From Lutibacter sp. (GTDB taxonomy: Bacteria; Bacteroidota; Bacteroidia; Flavobacteriales; Flavobacteriaceae), in NCBI GenBank assembly GCA_030694935.1, contig JAUYUA010000021.1, positions 1 through 64,000 of the forward strand: a DNA stretch of 64,000 nt, in the 5' to 3' direction. Made by a program: the position numbers and the translations under genes. Shown here one piece after another: positions 1 through 8,100 of this stretch. Each line of letters begins with the position of its first letter. Position 1 is the first letter of the stretch. The notes below the pieces were generated by a model. That model was not told the origin of the DNA and ran no database searches. It saw only the letters and a program-made list of their open reading frames with translations.

Positions 1-241
1 CATTGTTGTCCGGTAAAAATTCATTGCAATTTAACAATCCCAATCTTAATCGGCCTTAACAAACAGGTCGCCCCGATGGGGCTTGTTTTTTTGAAAATCT
101 ATTTTCTACAGACAGGTCGTCCCTCTGGGACTAAAAAAGCTCCATAGGAGCGAAATGTTTGTAAAAAAATGGAAAAATTCAGTATTTAAAGCCCCATCGG
201 GGCGACCTGTTTGTTTTGAAAAATTTAACCGGACAATAATG
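1..241. repeat. Nested inverted-repeat element
   Basis: The first 241 bases form a symmetrical nest. The outer arms at 2-14 and 228-240 (around TTGTCCGGT and ACCGGACAA) are inverted copies with one mismatch. Inside them 58-82 and 191-215 are a perfect 25-bp inverted repeat containing GGTCGCCCCGATGGGGC. At the centre are two degenerate versions of the same unit, 112-132 (GTCGTCCCTCTGGGACT) and 139-160 (AGCTCCATAGGAGCG). The short palindromic GGGGC units resemble REP-like intergenic repeats common in Bacteroidota; that family link is from memory. No coding potential is seen. The left end may continue outside the window. Confidence 0.75.
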
Positions 242-354
242 ATAATTAAACAATTTTTTTAAGTTTTGTTTAACGAAAACTTAAAGGAAAGGCGGGAATG
301 TTAACATAATCGCGATTGCAATTTTTGTATAGACGGCAAGCTGCGTTAGGAGTT

Positions 355-374
355 GCCCTTCGACTCCGCTCAGG
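355..374. repeat. Short imperfect palindrome (CCTTCGACTCCGCTCAGG)
   Basis: A 20-bp imperfect palindrome with CCTTCGA and GCTCAGG cores. The same word is frequent in intergenic regions of many Bacteroidota genomes (recollection, not searched). It sits between the nested element at 1-241 and the GC-rich palindromes at 428-531. Confidence 0.4.
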
Positions 375-427
375 GGAAAACCTTTTTGACCATTTTCAGT
401 GAAAAAAGTTTGGAACAAAAAACCCGA

Positions 428-531
428 CCTGCCTGCCGGCAGGCAGGCCTGCCTGCCGGCAGGCAGGCCTGCCTGCTGGCGGGAAACGCCATCGAAAAAA
501 GGCAGGCAGGCCAACCAAAAAGGCAGGCAGG
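428..531. repeat. Tandem GC-rich 20-bp palindromes
   Basis: Two perfect head-to-tail copies of the self-complementary 20-mer CCTGCCTGCCGGCAGGCAGG lie at 428-447 and 448-467, followed by a decayed third copy (468-483) and two isolated GGCAGGCAGG words at 501-510 and 522-531. The stretch is far richer in G+C than its surroundings. Related words recur at 40539-40575 and about 54109-54119, so this is a dispersed family. Open frames across it are artefacts of the repeat. It lies just 3' of the ClC gene. Confidence 0.75.
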
Positions 532-566
532 TTCAAAATATTATTTTTAAAAGCTAAATCTGTTAA

Positions 567-2357
567 CTAAGAAGTTACATCAATCAATTTTCTTCGATAG
601 GCGGTAAGCAAACGCGATTTAGAGATAAATCCGAAGTATTTGCCGTCTTTAAACACCACCAAATTCCATGCCCCGCATCTTTTAAACTTGTTCAAAATAT
701 CTTCGGCTGAATCTTTTTCGTAATAAATAATATCGGAACCTGCGTGCATCAAACTCTCGACTTTTACCGTATCATATAAATCCTTATCGAACATAATACT
801 TCTGATGTCGTTGATGGTCAATATTCCCAAATAATCCATATCATTATTCACCACCGGAAAATGATTTCGGGATGATTTTGCAATTGCATTATTTACCACA
901 TCACCCAAAGTCATTTCAGGGTGAAGCAGCACAAAATTAGTTTCAATCAATTTATCTAAATCGAGCATCATCAACACGTTTTTATCTTTATCGTGGGTAA
1001 TGAGCTGCCCTTTTTTCGCCAATTCAGAAGCATAAATATTATAGGGCACAAATTTTTGTGTGATAACAAAAGAAATCAGTGCCACAATCATTAGCGGCAC
1101 AAAAAGTTCATAGCCACCGGTAATTTCAGCAATTAAAAATATCGCCGTTAAAGGTGCCTGTAAAATACCAGCCATTAAACCGGCCATACCAACCATGGCA
1201 AAATTGGTTAAAGAAAGTTGGTGGCTGAACAAGTTGCTGGCATTCACCATCATAGCAAATACATAACCTGTAACACTTCCCGTAAATAGTGTTGGCGCAA
1301 ATATGCCACCAACGCCGCCAGCGCCAAAAGTAAGTGAAGTCGCAATTACTTTAAATGCAATTAAACCTATCAAAAACAGGATGATTACGTACGTGTTATC
1401 AGACAGAATCTGCAATATATTATTTCTCACAATTCCATTAACATTTCCCCTCAAAATATTGTTGATGGTTTCATAACCTTCCCCAAAAAGCGTTGGAATA
1501 AAATAAACAATAACGCCTAGAGACAATCCGCCAATGAGCAATCGCACATAAATATTTTCGAATTTTTTAAAAAAATTGCCAATTCCAAAATACATTTTAC
1601 TGAAATAAATAGAAGCCATTGCAGAAGCAACACCTAGAAAAACATAAAATAAAACATCATCTAACTCAAATTTATCCTGTATGTTAAAATGCAGTAAAAC
1701 ATCATCACCAAAAAAGAAATAGGAAGTTAGCACTGCGGTAATTGACGCCAGCAACAAAGGAATCATAGAAGCCAAAGTAAGCTCCAAACTAAATATTTCA
1801 ACCGCAAAAACTATGGCGGCAATTGGCGCTTTAAAAATAGAAGACATAGCGCCAGCAGCGGCAGCACCAATTAGTAAGGTTCTTGTTGTTTGATTAAAGT
1901 GAAAAAAACGCGCAAAATTAGAACCAATGGCAGCGCCAGTGGCAACGGTTGGGCCTTCCAATCCGACAGATCCTCCAAAACCAACCGTAAGCGGCGCCGT
2001 AATTAAAGATGCCCACATTTGGTGTTTCGGCATAATTCCCTTTAATTTAGAGATGGCGTATAAGGTGGATGGAATTCCGTGCCCCACTTTTTTTCGTACC
2101 ACATATTTTATGATCAGCAATACAATTAAAAAGCCTATAATTGGGAAAATAAAGTAAAATGCCTGGTGCACTTGCTTTATAACGCCGCCTTCCAATAATT
2201 TTTGAATGAAATGGGTCAAGTTTTTTAAAGCTACCGCGGCCAAACCTGCCAACAACCCTATAACGGCGCTCGCTATATTGGTGAATTGCTTGTTGGAAAT
2301 ATGATGATATCTCCACTTTAAAAATTTAAGAAATAATTTTTTTGAAAATGTTGACAT
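567..2357 (-). CDS. ClC-family chloride channel/antiporter with C-terminal CBS pair
   Basis: A 596-residue inner-membrane protein of the ClC family that moves chloride or related anions, often in exchange for protons. Multiple membrane segments cover about residues 25-440. The selectivity motifs are visible: GHGIP at 92-96, GSVGLEGP at 129-136 with the gating glutamate at E134, and GGVGGIFAP further on, the usual GxFxP region. The last ~140 residues form two CBS domains, which in this family bind nucleotides and regulate transport. The retained E134 favours a proton-coupled antiporter over a passive channel (inference). The first GSGIP-type motif has His where the E. coli protein has Ser. A small Cys-rich gene starts 203 bases upstream on the same strand. 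Confidence 0.93.
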   Translation of the reverse strand: MSTFSKKLFLKFLKWRYHHISNKQFTNIASAVIGLLAGLAAVALKNLTHFIQKLLEGGVIKQVHQAFYFIFPIIGFLIVLLIIKYVVRKKVGHGIPSTLYAISKLKGIMPKHQMWASLITAPLTVGFGGSVGLEGPTVATGAAIGSNFARFFHFNQTTRTLLIGAAAAGAMSSIFKAPIAAIVFAVEIFSLELTLASMIPLLLASITAVLTSYFFFGDDVLLHFNIQDKFELDDVLFYVFLGVASAMASIYFSKMYFGIGNFFKKFENIYVRLLIGGLSLGVIVYFIPTLFGEGYETINNILRGNVNGIVRNNILQILSDNTYVIILFLIGLIAFKVIATSLTFGAGGVGGIFAPTLFTGSVTGYVFAMMVNASNLFSHQLSLTNFAMVGMAGLMAGILQAPLTAIFLIAEITGGYELFVPLMIVALISFVITQKFVPYNIYASELAKKGQLITHDKDKNVLMMLDLDKLIETNFVLLHPEMTLGDVVNNAIAKSSRNHFPVVNNDMDYLGILTINDIRSIMFDKDLYDTVKVESLMHAGSDIIYYEKDSAEDILNKFKRCGAWNLVVFKDGKYFGFISKSRLLTAYRRKLIDVTS

Positions 2358-2398
2358 TTTATCTTTCTGAAAGGAGGTACAAAACTATTAAAATATAG

Positions 2399-2560
2399 CT
2401 ATTCGGCCACGCGATTTGGGCATTTTTTACAAGTCTTGTTGCTTTTATTCTTGAATTTTTCACAGCATTTATCATTTATCTTAATGTGTGTCTTCTTTTT
2501 GGCTGAAGCGCTCCAATCAAAATCGTAATTAAAAATACCTGAAATATCTGTAGTTCCCAA
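2399..2560 (-). CDS. Small Cys-rich protein (53 aa, TTG start)
   Basis: An open frame of 53 codons plus stop, too short for usual ORF calling. It starts at a TTG (2558-2560) just after an in-frame stop and ends at 2399. The product is very lysine-rich and carries two Cys pairs, a KCCEKFK motif and a CKKCP motif, separated by a basic stretch. That spacing looks like a small metal-binding knuckle and is unlikely to arise by chance in AT-rich DNA. Similar tiny CCxKF...CKxCP proteins occur in flavobacteria (recollection). It is co-directional with the ClC gene and 41 bases from it, so co-transcription is likely. Function is unknown; the exact start is uncertain. Confidence 0.5.
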   Translation of the reverse strand: MGTTDISGIFNYDFDWSASAKKKTHIKINDKCCEKFKNKSNKTCKKCPNRVAE

Positions 2561-2766
2561 AATGCTTATTTAGAATGATTTTAAACAAATGTACAAATAC
2601 TTTAAAAACCAACATCAATATCTTTATTAAACTTTATCGAAAAAATATGATTTCAATGTAAATTTTATGTTAAGAAAAGTTATTTTATTAAAAACCTAAT
2701 TTAAATTAGAAATTACGATGTTTCTAATATATTGATTTTAAGCCATTTGTAAAATTTTAAAAAAAC

Positions 2767-2798
2767 TTAATGTAAACTTAACGTTAACTTAAAGTAAA
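2767..2798 (+). promoter_or_regulatory. 11-bp-phased TTAA direct repeats upstream of the MORN-like gene
   Basis: TTAAT, TTAAC and TTAAA start at 2767, 2778 and 2789, exactly 11 bp apart, with a similarly phased GTAAA/GTTAA/GTAAA at 2772, 2783 and 2794. The array ends about 60 bp before the ATG at 2857. Direct half-sites with 11-bp spacing are the binding geometry of OmpR/PhoB-type regulators. Related arrays lie at 7492-7552 and 7985-8033. Operator function is inferred. Confidence 0.45.
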
Positions 2799-2856
2799 TA
2801 AAAAGCAAATGACATACTTTTATAATATTAATAATGGAACTAAACATAAATATATC

Positions 2857-3204
2857 ATGAAAACATTAATAACCCTCGTTGCAATGTTGTTTTGCATAAC
2901 AGCATTTTCTCAAGAACAAAAAATAACTTATCAAAAAATGGAGAATGATTTGGTAAAAGCAACCTATTATTTTGCCGATAACAGTGCCATTGTTGAACGA
3001 GAGGGTTACTTTAATAAAGAAGGCAAACTGCATGACACTTGGATCAGTTATGATTTACAAGGAAATAAAACCGCCATTGCCACCTATAATAATGGTGTAA
3101 AAGAGGGTGTTTGGACTTACATTAAAACCGATAAAATTACTGTTGTAACTTATAAAGAAAATAAATTAATTGCTGTTGAAGAAAAAGCTTTGGTAGTTAA
3201 TTAA
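2857..3204 (+). CDS. Secreted MORN-repeat-like protein (YwqK-type)
   Basis: 115 residues from the ATG at 2857. An in-frame ATG 16 codons earlier is rejected because starting at MKTLITLVAMLF gives a clean Sec signal peptide ending ITAFSQ. The mature part has short beta-hairpin repeats such as GYFNKEGKLHDTW and ATYNNGVKEGVWTY, typical of MORN-variant proteins that databases often label YwqK-family antitoxins; that label does not prove a toxin partner and none is seen nearby. It probably acts in the periplasm or at the surface. It stands alone, with a phased TTAA array in its leader and a strong shared terminator downstream. Molecular role unknown. Confidence 0.75.
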   Translation: MKTLITLVAMLFCITAFSQEQKITYQKMENDLVKATYYFADNSAIVEREGYFNKEGKLHDTWISYDLQGNKTAIATYNNGVKEGVWTYIKTDKITVVTYKENKLIAVEEKALVVN

Positions 3205-3229
3205 CGAAAAAATAAATGTAATTTTTTTT

Positions 3230-3271
3230 AAACCAAAAAGGCTGAAATTTAAATTTCAGCCTTTTTGGTTT
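3230..3271. terminator. Bidirectional terminator
   Basis: A perfect 42-bp palindrome with 21-bp arms: 3230-3250 containing CCAAAAAGGCTGAAATTT, and 3251-3271 containing its complement. A-runs on one side and T-runs on the other give a U-tract in both directions. It lies between two convergent genes, the MORN-like gene and the TonB-dependent receptor. Confidence 0.85.
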
Positions 3272-3285
3272 TATGCATCAAATTT

Positions 3286-6105
3286 TTATAGGCTAATACT
3301 GTATCCCAATGAAAACGAGGTTCCCGGTTGCCTTAAAGAGAAAGACCGTCCGGCCGCACCAAAAGAATCATACAAACTTTGACGTTTTTCAGCCAAAATA
3401 TTATCCACTTTTAAACTTATGGATGAATTGTTGTTCTTCCCCATCGTTTTTGAAAAGTTAAAATTTAAACTGTTGAAAGGTTGCACGTAAACATCGGGGT
3501 TTTGGCCAAAACCAACAACTTCCAGTGTTTTTCCCTGTACATTGTAAAACAATCCTGTTTCCAATCCAAAGGTTGTATTGTTGTAATTCAATCCGGCATT
3601 GATAAGAAATGGCGATTGCCCTTGTAATTCTCTGGTGTCTTTAATGACTTCTCCGTCTCTGGCGAAAGTTTTTCTTGAATCAAACTCTTCATTTATCCCT
3701 TGATTCATTTTTATTTTAGAGCCAATGACAGAAACATTTACATTTAAACTTAAGTCTTTTAAGCTTTCAGCCATAAAACCAAAATTCTTTCTGCCTTCAA
3801 ACTCAAAACCAAGCACTTCAGCAGATGGCGAATTTCTGGGCGTAAATTGGTTTGGCGCAATTACAGAAAATGCAACCAATTCAATAGGGTCTTTAAAATT
3901 TTTATAAAAACCGCTCAATGCAAGCATTTGATTCTGATTGCCATAAACTTCATATCTAAAATCAAGATTGTCAATATAAGAAGGTCTTAAATTAATATTT
4001 CCAAGAAAAATCACCCCTGTAAGTAAATCAGGAATTTGAACCACCGAAAGTTCTTTAAAACTTGGCCTTGCTGTTGTTTTAGAATAGGAAAACCTAATGT
4101 TTGTATTTTCGTTGTATTCATATATGATGTTTGCCGACGGGAAAAAATCCATTTCTTCAAGCGTATTTTCATTGTCATATATTTGGCTGCCTAAATTATT
4201 TTGGCCCGTAAAGAAAGTGGTGAAATACTCTGCTCTTAGCCCTAAAATAGTTCTTAATTTTTCTCCCATTTTAAATTCATTGGAAACATAGGCCGCCGCA
4301 GTGTTTTGATTGGCATCGAAAGAGTTTGCAGGTTCAAAATTACCGCGAATATAGGAACCTGAATTGGTGGATGGCGTCCATATATTTTCATTGGCCAATA
4401 TGGCGTTTGGGTCTCCGCCAAAAACGGTCGGACTTATGTTTCTAAAAGCAATTTCGTAATTGTAAACCGAATAATCACGCTGTTTATAGCTGTATAAACC
4501 GCCAAATTTAAATACCGCCTTGTTCGTAAACAGCTCATATTTTTTAGTAAAATCTATTTTTCCAACCGCATTTATTTCTTCCAAATTCCGCCAAATTCTG
4601 TTGGGAAAACCGGCATCTGAACTGATGGTAAATCCGTCAGGCAATTTTATGAACGTTGTCAATCTAACATCTTTATCATAAACTCTGGAATAGGTTGGCG
4701 ATATTTTCCATTCTGTAATAAACGAAGCGTCTTCACTGGTGTTTTTACCCGATAAAAGCACGTTGGTAATTGCGCGTTCTGTATATTCAAGATTGTCTTT
4801 TACAACATCTATCGCGTTTGAGATTTCCGTTTTTTGATCAAATAATGCAGCCCTGCTTTCACCATTTTGAATATGCAAAAAGTTAAGATTGTATTTTGAT
4901 TTCAAAGTTTTGTAAGACAAGCCAGTTAAAACCGAGGCCAAAACATTGTTTGTGCCAATATCTCCTCTTTGTCTTCTGTCAAATCGCAACTCAAATTCGT
5001 CTCTTTCTTCCGGCTTTTGGTAAATTCCGTTTTCAAAACCTTCATAAAAAGTGGTGGTGTTTTTGTAATCAACAGAAGCAATAAAGCCAAGTTTATTGCC
5101 ATTCACATCAAACTGGTTTCCATAATTAAAGCCAATGCCAAAATCGGGCAAACTAGTTTTATTTTCTGTGGCCATCGTAGGATTAAAAGCGCGGGTTATT
5201 GGCTCTAAAGTTCTATTGCTAGCCGATGCAGGATTTGGGATAATTTGCGCGGTTGAAATTGGAATATCTCTGGTGCCATCATCAAAACCCAAAAAATCTG
5301 TTGCGCCGCCTTTGTAGGTTAAATAATTGTCTTTGAAATGCATATTGGGATTAAAACCTCCTGAAACCGAAAATTCCATTTGCTTTTGTGTTGGAAAATC
5401 TTTGGTCACAATATCAATAACGCCACCCGTAAAATCGGCTGGCAAATCGGCAGAAGCAGACTTAATAACGAGAATATTTTCTAAAATATTGGTAGGGAAA
5501 ATATTCATTTGAATGGTATTCTTATCGGGATCCAGCCCTGGAATATCCATCCCATTTAATATGGATTTTGTGTATCTGTCGCCCAAACCCCTAACATAAA
5601 CAAACTTTCCGTCCTGAACAGAAACGCCGGGAACGCTTTTTATTGCCGAAGCGATATTGCTGGCACCGGTTTTATTGATGCTTGCAATAGACAAACCATC
5701 TATTAAAGTTGCAGATTTCTTCTGATAAAATAAGATGGATGCTTCCGTATTTTGTCTTGCTGATGACGTTACCATTACTTCCTTCAACAAAACCGAAGAA
5801 TTTAAGGTCACATTTATGGTAATCACTTCATTGGCTTTAACCTTAATTTCTGTTATTTCTTTTGATTCATAGCCAATAAATGAAAAAACGAAGGAGTAAA
5901 CGCCTTCTTTAAGTTCCAAAGCGTAAACACCCTCAAAATCTGATGTTGTTCCTTTTTCAGTATTTTTTACCGAAACATTGGCGAATGCCAGCACATCATT
6001 ATAATCTCCATCCAAAATTTTTCCCGTCACTTTTCCTGTTTGTGCATTTACCACTTGCATAGCCATCATTAAACACACAATGATAAGAATTCCCTTTTTT
6101 AACAT
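3286..6105 (-). CDS. TonB-dependent outer-membrane receptor with CarboxypepD_reg-like N-terminus
   Basis: 939 residues. A Sec signal (cleavage near VVNAQ, residue 21-22) is followed by a CarboxypepD_reg-like beta-sandwich (about 24-110), a plug domain (about 125-235) with the conserved YVRGLGDRY and LNGMDIPG segments, and a 22-stranded-barrel-type C-terminal region to the end. Such receptors import a bound substrate through the outer membrane using TonB energy. It is not a classical SusC: no SusD partner is present. Instead the upstream co-directional gene encodes a beta-helix surface lipoprotein, and upstream of that a second CarboxypepD_reg-like protein. Substrate cannot be read from sequence; the operator-like arrays upstream would fit nutrient-limitation control (inference). 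Start chosen at the ATG giving the signal peptide. Confidence 0.92.
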   Translation of the reverse strand: MLKKGILIIVCLMMAMQVVNAQTGKVTGKILDGDYNDVLAFANVSVKNTEKGTTSDFEGVYALELKEGVYSFVFSFIGYESKEITEIKVKANEVITINVTLNSSVLLKEVMVTSSARQNTEASILFYQKKSATLIDGLSIASINKTGASNIASAIKSVPGVSVQDGKFVYVRGLGDRYTKSILNGMDIPGLDPDKNTIQMNIFPTNILENILVIKSASADLPADFTGGVIDIVTKDFPTQKQMEFSVSGGFNPNMHFKDNYLTYKGGATDFLGFDDGTRDIPISTAQIIPNPASASNRTLEPITRAFNPTMATENKTSLPDFGIGFNYGNQFDVNGNKLGFIASVDYKNTTTFYEGFENGIYQKPEERDEFELRFDRRQRGDIGTNNVLASVLTGLSYKTLKSKYNLNFLHIQNGESRAALFDQKTEISNAIDVVKDNLEYTERAITNVLLSGKNTSEDASFITEWKISPTYSRVYDKDVRLTTFIKLPDGFTISSDAGFPNRIWRNLEEINAVGKIDFTKKYELFTNKAVFKFGGLYSYKQRDYSVYNYEIAFRNISPTVFGGDPNAILANENIWTPSTNSGSYIRGNFEPANSFDANQNTAAAYVSNEFKMGEKLRTILGLRAEYFTTFFTGQNNLGSQIYDNENTLEEMDFFPSANIIYEYNENTNIRFSYSKTTARPSFKELSVVQIPDLLTGVIFLGNINLRPSYIDNLDFRYEVYGNQNQMLALSGFYKNFKDPIELVAFSVIAPNQFTPRNSPSAEVLGFEFEGRKNFGFMAESLKDLSLNVNVSVIGSKIKMNQGINEEFDSRKTFARDGEVIKDTRELQGQSPFLINAGLNYNNTTFGLETGLFYNVQGKTLEVVGFGQNPDVYVQPFNSLNFNFSKTMGKNNNSSISLKVDNILAEKRQSLYDSFGAAGRSFSLRQPGTSFSLGYSISL

Positions 6106-6141
6106 TTTGTTTATTTTAATTAAAATATTAGTTGAATGAAC

Positions 6142-6178
6142 AAAATGCCCACAGCCTAAACAGGCGTATGGACATTTT
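6142..6178 (-). terminator. Intercistronic hairpin between lipoprotein and receptor genes
   Basis: On the minus strand AAAATGTCCATACGCCT pairs with AGGCTGTGGGCATTTT across a GTTT loop, with one bulged C and two G-U wobbles. The wobbles make the helix complete only in the minus-strand RNA, which supports an RNA-level role: partial terminator or mRNA-end protector between the two genes. Confidence 0.5.
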
Positions 6179-6200
6179 ATTTTAAAGTTTTAAAATTATA

Positions 6201-7433
6201 TTAGTAGGCACTTTTTGAAGCTGCATAAGTCCAAGAAAATACAGAGGTGTTTGCTCCAACTGTTGCAGCACCAGACGAAGCAATAGCAGTTACATTGTTT
6301 GTGAATTTTGTTATATCAGCAGGATTTGCGCCAGTAATTAAATCGGCTACCGTAACGCCAACCGGCAAAACAACTTGCCAATTAGAAAAAGTAATTCTGC
6401 CGTTTGCCAGTTCAGTTACTGAGTCAACGCCATTCACTTTTACTTTAGAATCAACTGAAAAACCGTAAGCCAATACATTTTTCATGTTAGCGATCAATCC
6501 GTCTCTTAGATCGGCATATTTACTTGAAGTTCCAACGCCTTTCAATGTTACGTTTTCAATGGTATAGCCAGCTTCTGTAGCAGCAGAACCTGCAGGGCCG
6601 TCTAATTCCATCGCACTGTCTGATCCAACTCCCATAACAACCAAAGCATTTTTTATAGATCCAGACCAAGCTTCGTCAAAATCCAAAGCGTCATCACCTT
6701 GAGCCCAAGTAAGGATATTGGTTACATTTACCGAACCTCCAAATATTTCAATGGCATCATCTTGGTTGGCAACAATTTCAATATGGTCAACAACAGTTCC
6801 AGATCCAACACCGCCAAGCGTTAAACCGTTAATTTCATTATCAGCACCAATGGTGATTCCTCCGTGTCTTATAGAAAGGTATTTATAAACACCTGAATTA
6901 TCGTTGGCAATATTGCCTCCATATTGGCCAAAAGTATCTGTAGCAGGTATACCTTCAATTTGTTTTGTGGCAACATTACCACTTACAGAAATTGGAGCTC
7001 TGCCAAGAACAATTACACCACCCCACAAACCGTTGTCGGCTATAGTTAAATTGGTTCCCGCTTTTTGTCCGATTTGGATATTGTCCAATACCGATGTAAA
7101 TATAATTGGTTTGGCATCGGTTCCTGCAGCGTTTAATTTTCCGCCTTGGTCAATAATTAAAGCAGAAGCCAATGAGCCTTGGCCTTCAGCGCCTTTTATA
7201 ATTGTTCCGGCTTCAATGGTTAGTGTTACGCCATCATCAACAACAACTTTTCCTCCTAAAATATATATTTTATCAGCAGTCCAAGTTTCATTCGCTTTAA
7301 TAATTCCGGCTTTTGTGACCACTGTTACTGGCACCTCCTCATCAATGATTAAAGGTGAATCATTGTCGCTTCCGCAACTAACGGCAAAATTTGAAATAAA
7401 AATCAATACAATTAAGTAATAAAAAGTTTTCAT
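6201..7433 (-). CDS. Outer-membrane lipoprotein with parallel beta-helix repeats
   Basis: 410 residues with a lipoprotein signal: hydrophobic stretch, then lipobox AVSC with the acylated Cys at 20, followed by GSDNDS, a polar spacer. The body is repetitive and rich in G, N, V and I, with segments such as GGKVVVDDGVTLTIEAGTII, typical of a right-handed beta-helix. No catalytic motif is recognised. It precedes the TonB-dependent receptor on the same strand with only a hairpin between, so it is likely a surface component of the same uptake or binding system, in the place that SusD occupies in other loci. Its leader (7434-7563) contains a phased TTAAC array, so it may also have its own promoter. 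Confidence 0.75.
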   Translation of the reverse strand: MKTFYYLIVLIFISNFAVSCGSDNDSPLIIDEEVPVTVVTKAGIIKANETWTADKIYILGGKVVVDDGVTLTIEAGTIIKGAEGQGSLASALIIDQGGKLNAAGTDAKPIIFTSVLDNIQIGQKAGTNLTIADNGLWGGVIVLGRAPISVSGNVATKQIEGIPATDTFGQYGGNIANDNSGVYKYLSIRHGGITIGADNEINGLTLGGVGSGTVVDHIEIVANQDDAIEIFGGSVNVTNILTWAQGDDALDFDEAWSGSIKNALVVMGVGSDSAMELDGPAGSAATEAGYTIENVTLKGVGTSSKYADLRDGLIANMKNVLAYGFSVDSKVKVNGVDSVTELANGRITFSNWQVVLPVGVTVADLITGANPADITKFTNNVTAIASSGAATVGANTSVFSWTYAASKSAY

Positions 7434-7491
7434 AAGTAAAATTTTAGTTTAATTTATTTGTTTAATGTTTGATGCAAAGAACTTGCTATAA

Positions 7492-7552
7492 GTTAAACAA
7501 AAGGTTACTTAGAAGTTATAAAAAGGTGATAAAAGGGTAAATTTAATGTTAA
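7492..7552 (-). promoter_or_regulatory. Phased TTAAC-like direct repeats upstream of the beta-helix lipoprotein gene
   Basis: Read on the plus strand, GTTAA, GTTAC, GTTAT, GTGAT, GTAAA and GTTAA begin at 7492, 7504, 7515, 7526, 7537 and 7548: spacings 12, 11, 11, 11, 11. On the coding strand these are TTAAC-like half-sites ending about 59 bp before the start codon. The geometry matches OmpR/PhoB-family operators; the regulator is unknown. Confidence 0.45.
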
Positions 7553-7563
7553 GCGGAATTTGA

Positions 7564-7941
7564 TTAATTCCCCAAAGAAATATCAGTATTCAACTTTAAG
7601 GCTTTTAATTTTTGGGTAATGGAAAGTGTATTTCCGGCAACAACGGCAACATCACGCAATTCAATGGTTGCATAGCCCAAAAACGCAACTTCCAACGTGT
7701 AATTACCCGGTTTTAAGTTGAAGGAAAAAGAACCTGTTAAATCTGAATTTGTTTCAAAATTGGTATTTTTAACAGTAATTGTAGCAAACGCCAACGGTTC
7801 ATGATCAACTTCATTATCCAATACAACGCCTTCAATTTTTCCGTTTTTAGGAGCATCAGCAAAGAAAGAGCTTACTTCAAAAGACTGGCTGTATAAAAAA
7901 GTGCTGGTAAAAATCAAAAAAGCTGTAACCAATAATCGCAT
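7564..7941 (-). CDS. Small secreted CarboxypepD_reg-like protein
   Basis: 125 residues: a signal peptide (hydrophobic LLVTAFLIFTSTFLYSQ) and one CarboxypepD_reg-like beta-sandwich (about 35-115) with the family pattern PLAFATITVKNT...GSFSFNLKPGNYTLEVAFLGY. This domain is normally fused to the N-terminus of TonB-dependent receptors; here it stands alone, two genes upstream of a receptor that has its own copy. It may be an accessory periplasmic or outer-membrane component of that system. First gene of the leftward unit, with a phased TTAAC array 44 bp upstream of its start. Confidence 0.75.
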   Translation of the reverse strand: MRLLVTAFLIFTSTFLYSQSFEVSSFFADAPKNGKIEGVVLDNEVDHEPLAFATITVKNTNFETNSDLTGSFSFNLKPGNYTLEVAFLGYATIELRDVAVVAGNTLSITQKLKALKLNTDISLGN

Positions 7942-7984
7942 AATGCTTTTAATTATTTATGAATAACAAATTAAGTTCGGCTAT

Positions 7985-8033
7985 GTTAATTAATGGTTAA
8001 TCAAACTTTAATGTTTTATAAATTCAATGTTAA
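7985..8033 (-). promoter_or_regulatory. Phased TTAAC direct repeats in the divergent region
   Basis: GTTAA at 7985, GTTAA at 7996, TTTAA at 8007, ATAAA at 8018 and GTTAA at 8029 on the plus strand keep an exact 11-bp period over five turns. The array lies 44 bp upstream of the leftward CarboxypepD_reg gene and 68 bp upstream of dgt. The best of the three arrays in this window. Confidence 0.5.
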
Positions 8034-8100
8034 GAAAGGTAAAAACAAAGGGGTCAAAGAAAAATATAAATTATTAAGTATATTCGTAAAAAAATTTATA

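Noticed and set aside
428-531. CRISPR-like array
   Set aside because: Units are directly adjacent palindromes without unique spacers and no cas gene is present.
281-550. Two overlapping open frames (77 and 65 codons) in the repeat zone
   Set aside because: Their sequence is dictated by the CCTGCC/GGCAGG palindromes, giving AGLPAGRQA-type strings; no start context and no protein-like composition.
2857-3204. Toxin-antitoxin module
   Set aside because: The MORN-type family is named antitoxin in databases, but here it has a signal peptide and no neighbouring toxin gene.
7993-8100. N-terminal extension of dgt
   Set aside because: The in-frame 36 codons overlap the phased operator array and do not resemble the family; ATG at 8101 fits the Dgt start.
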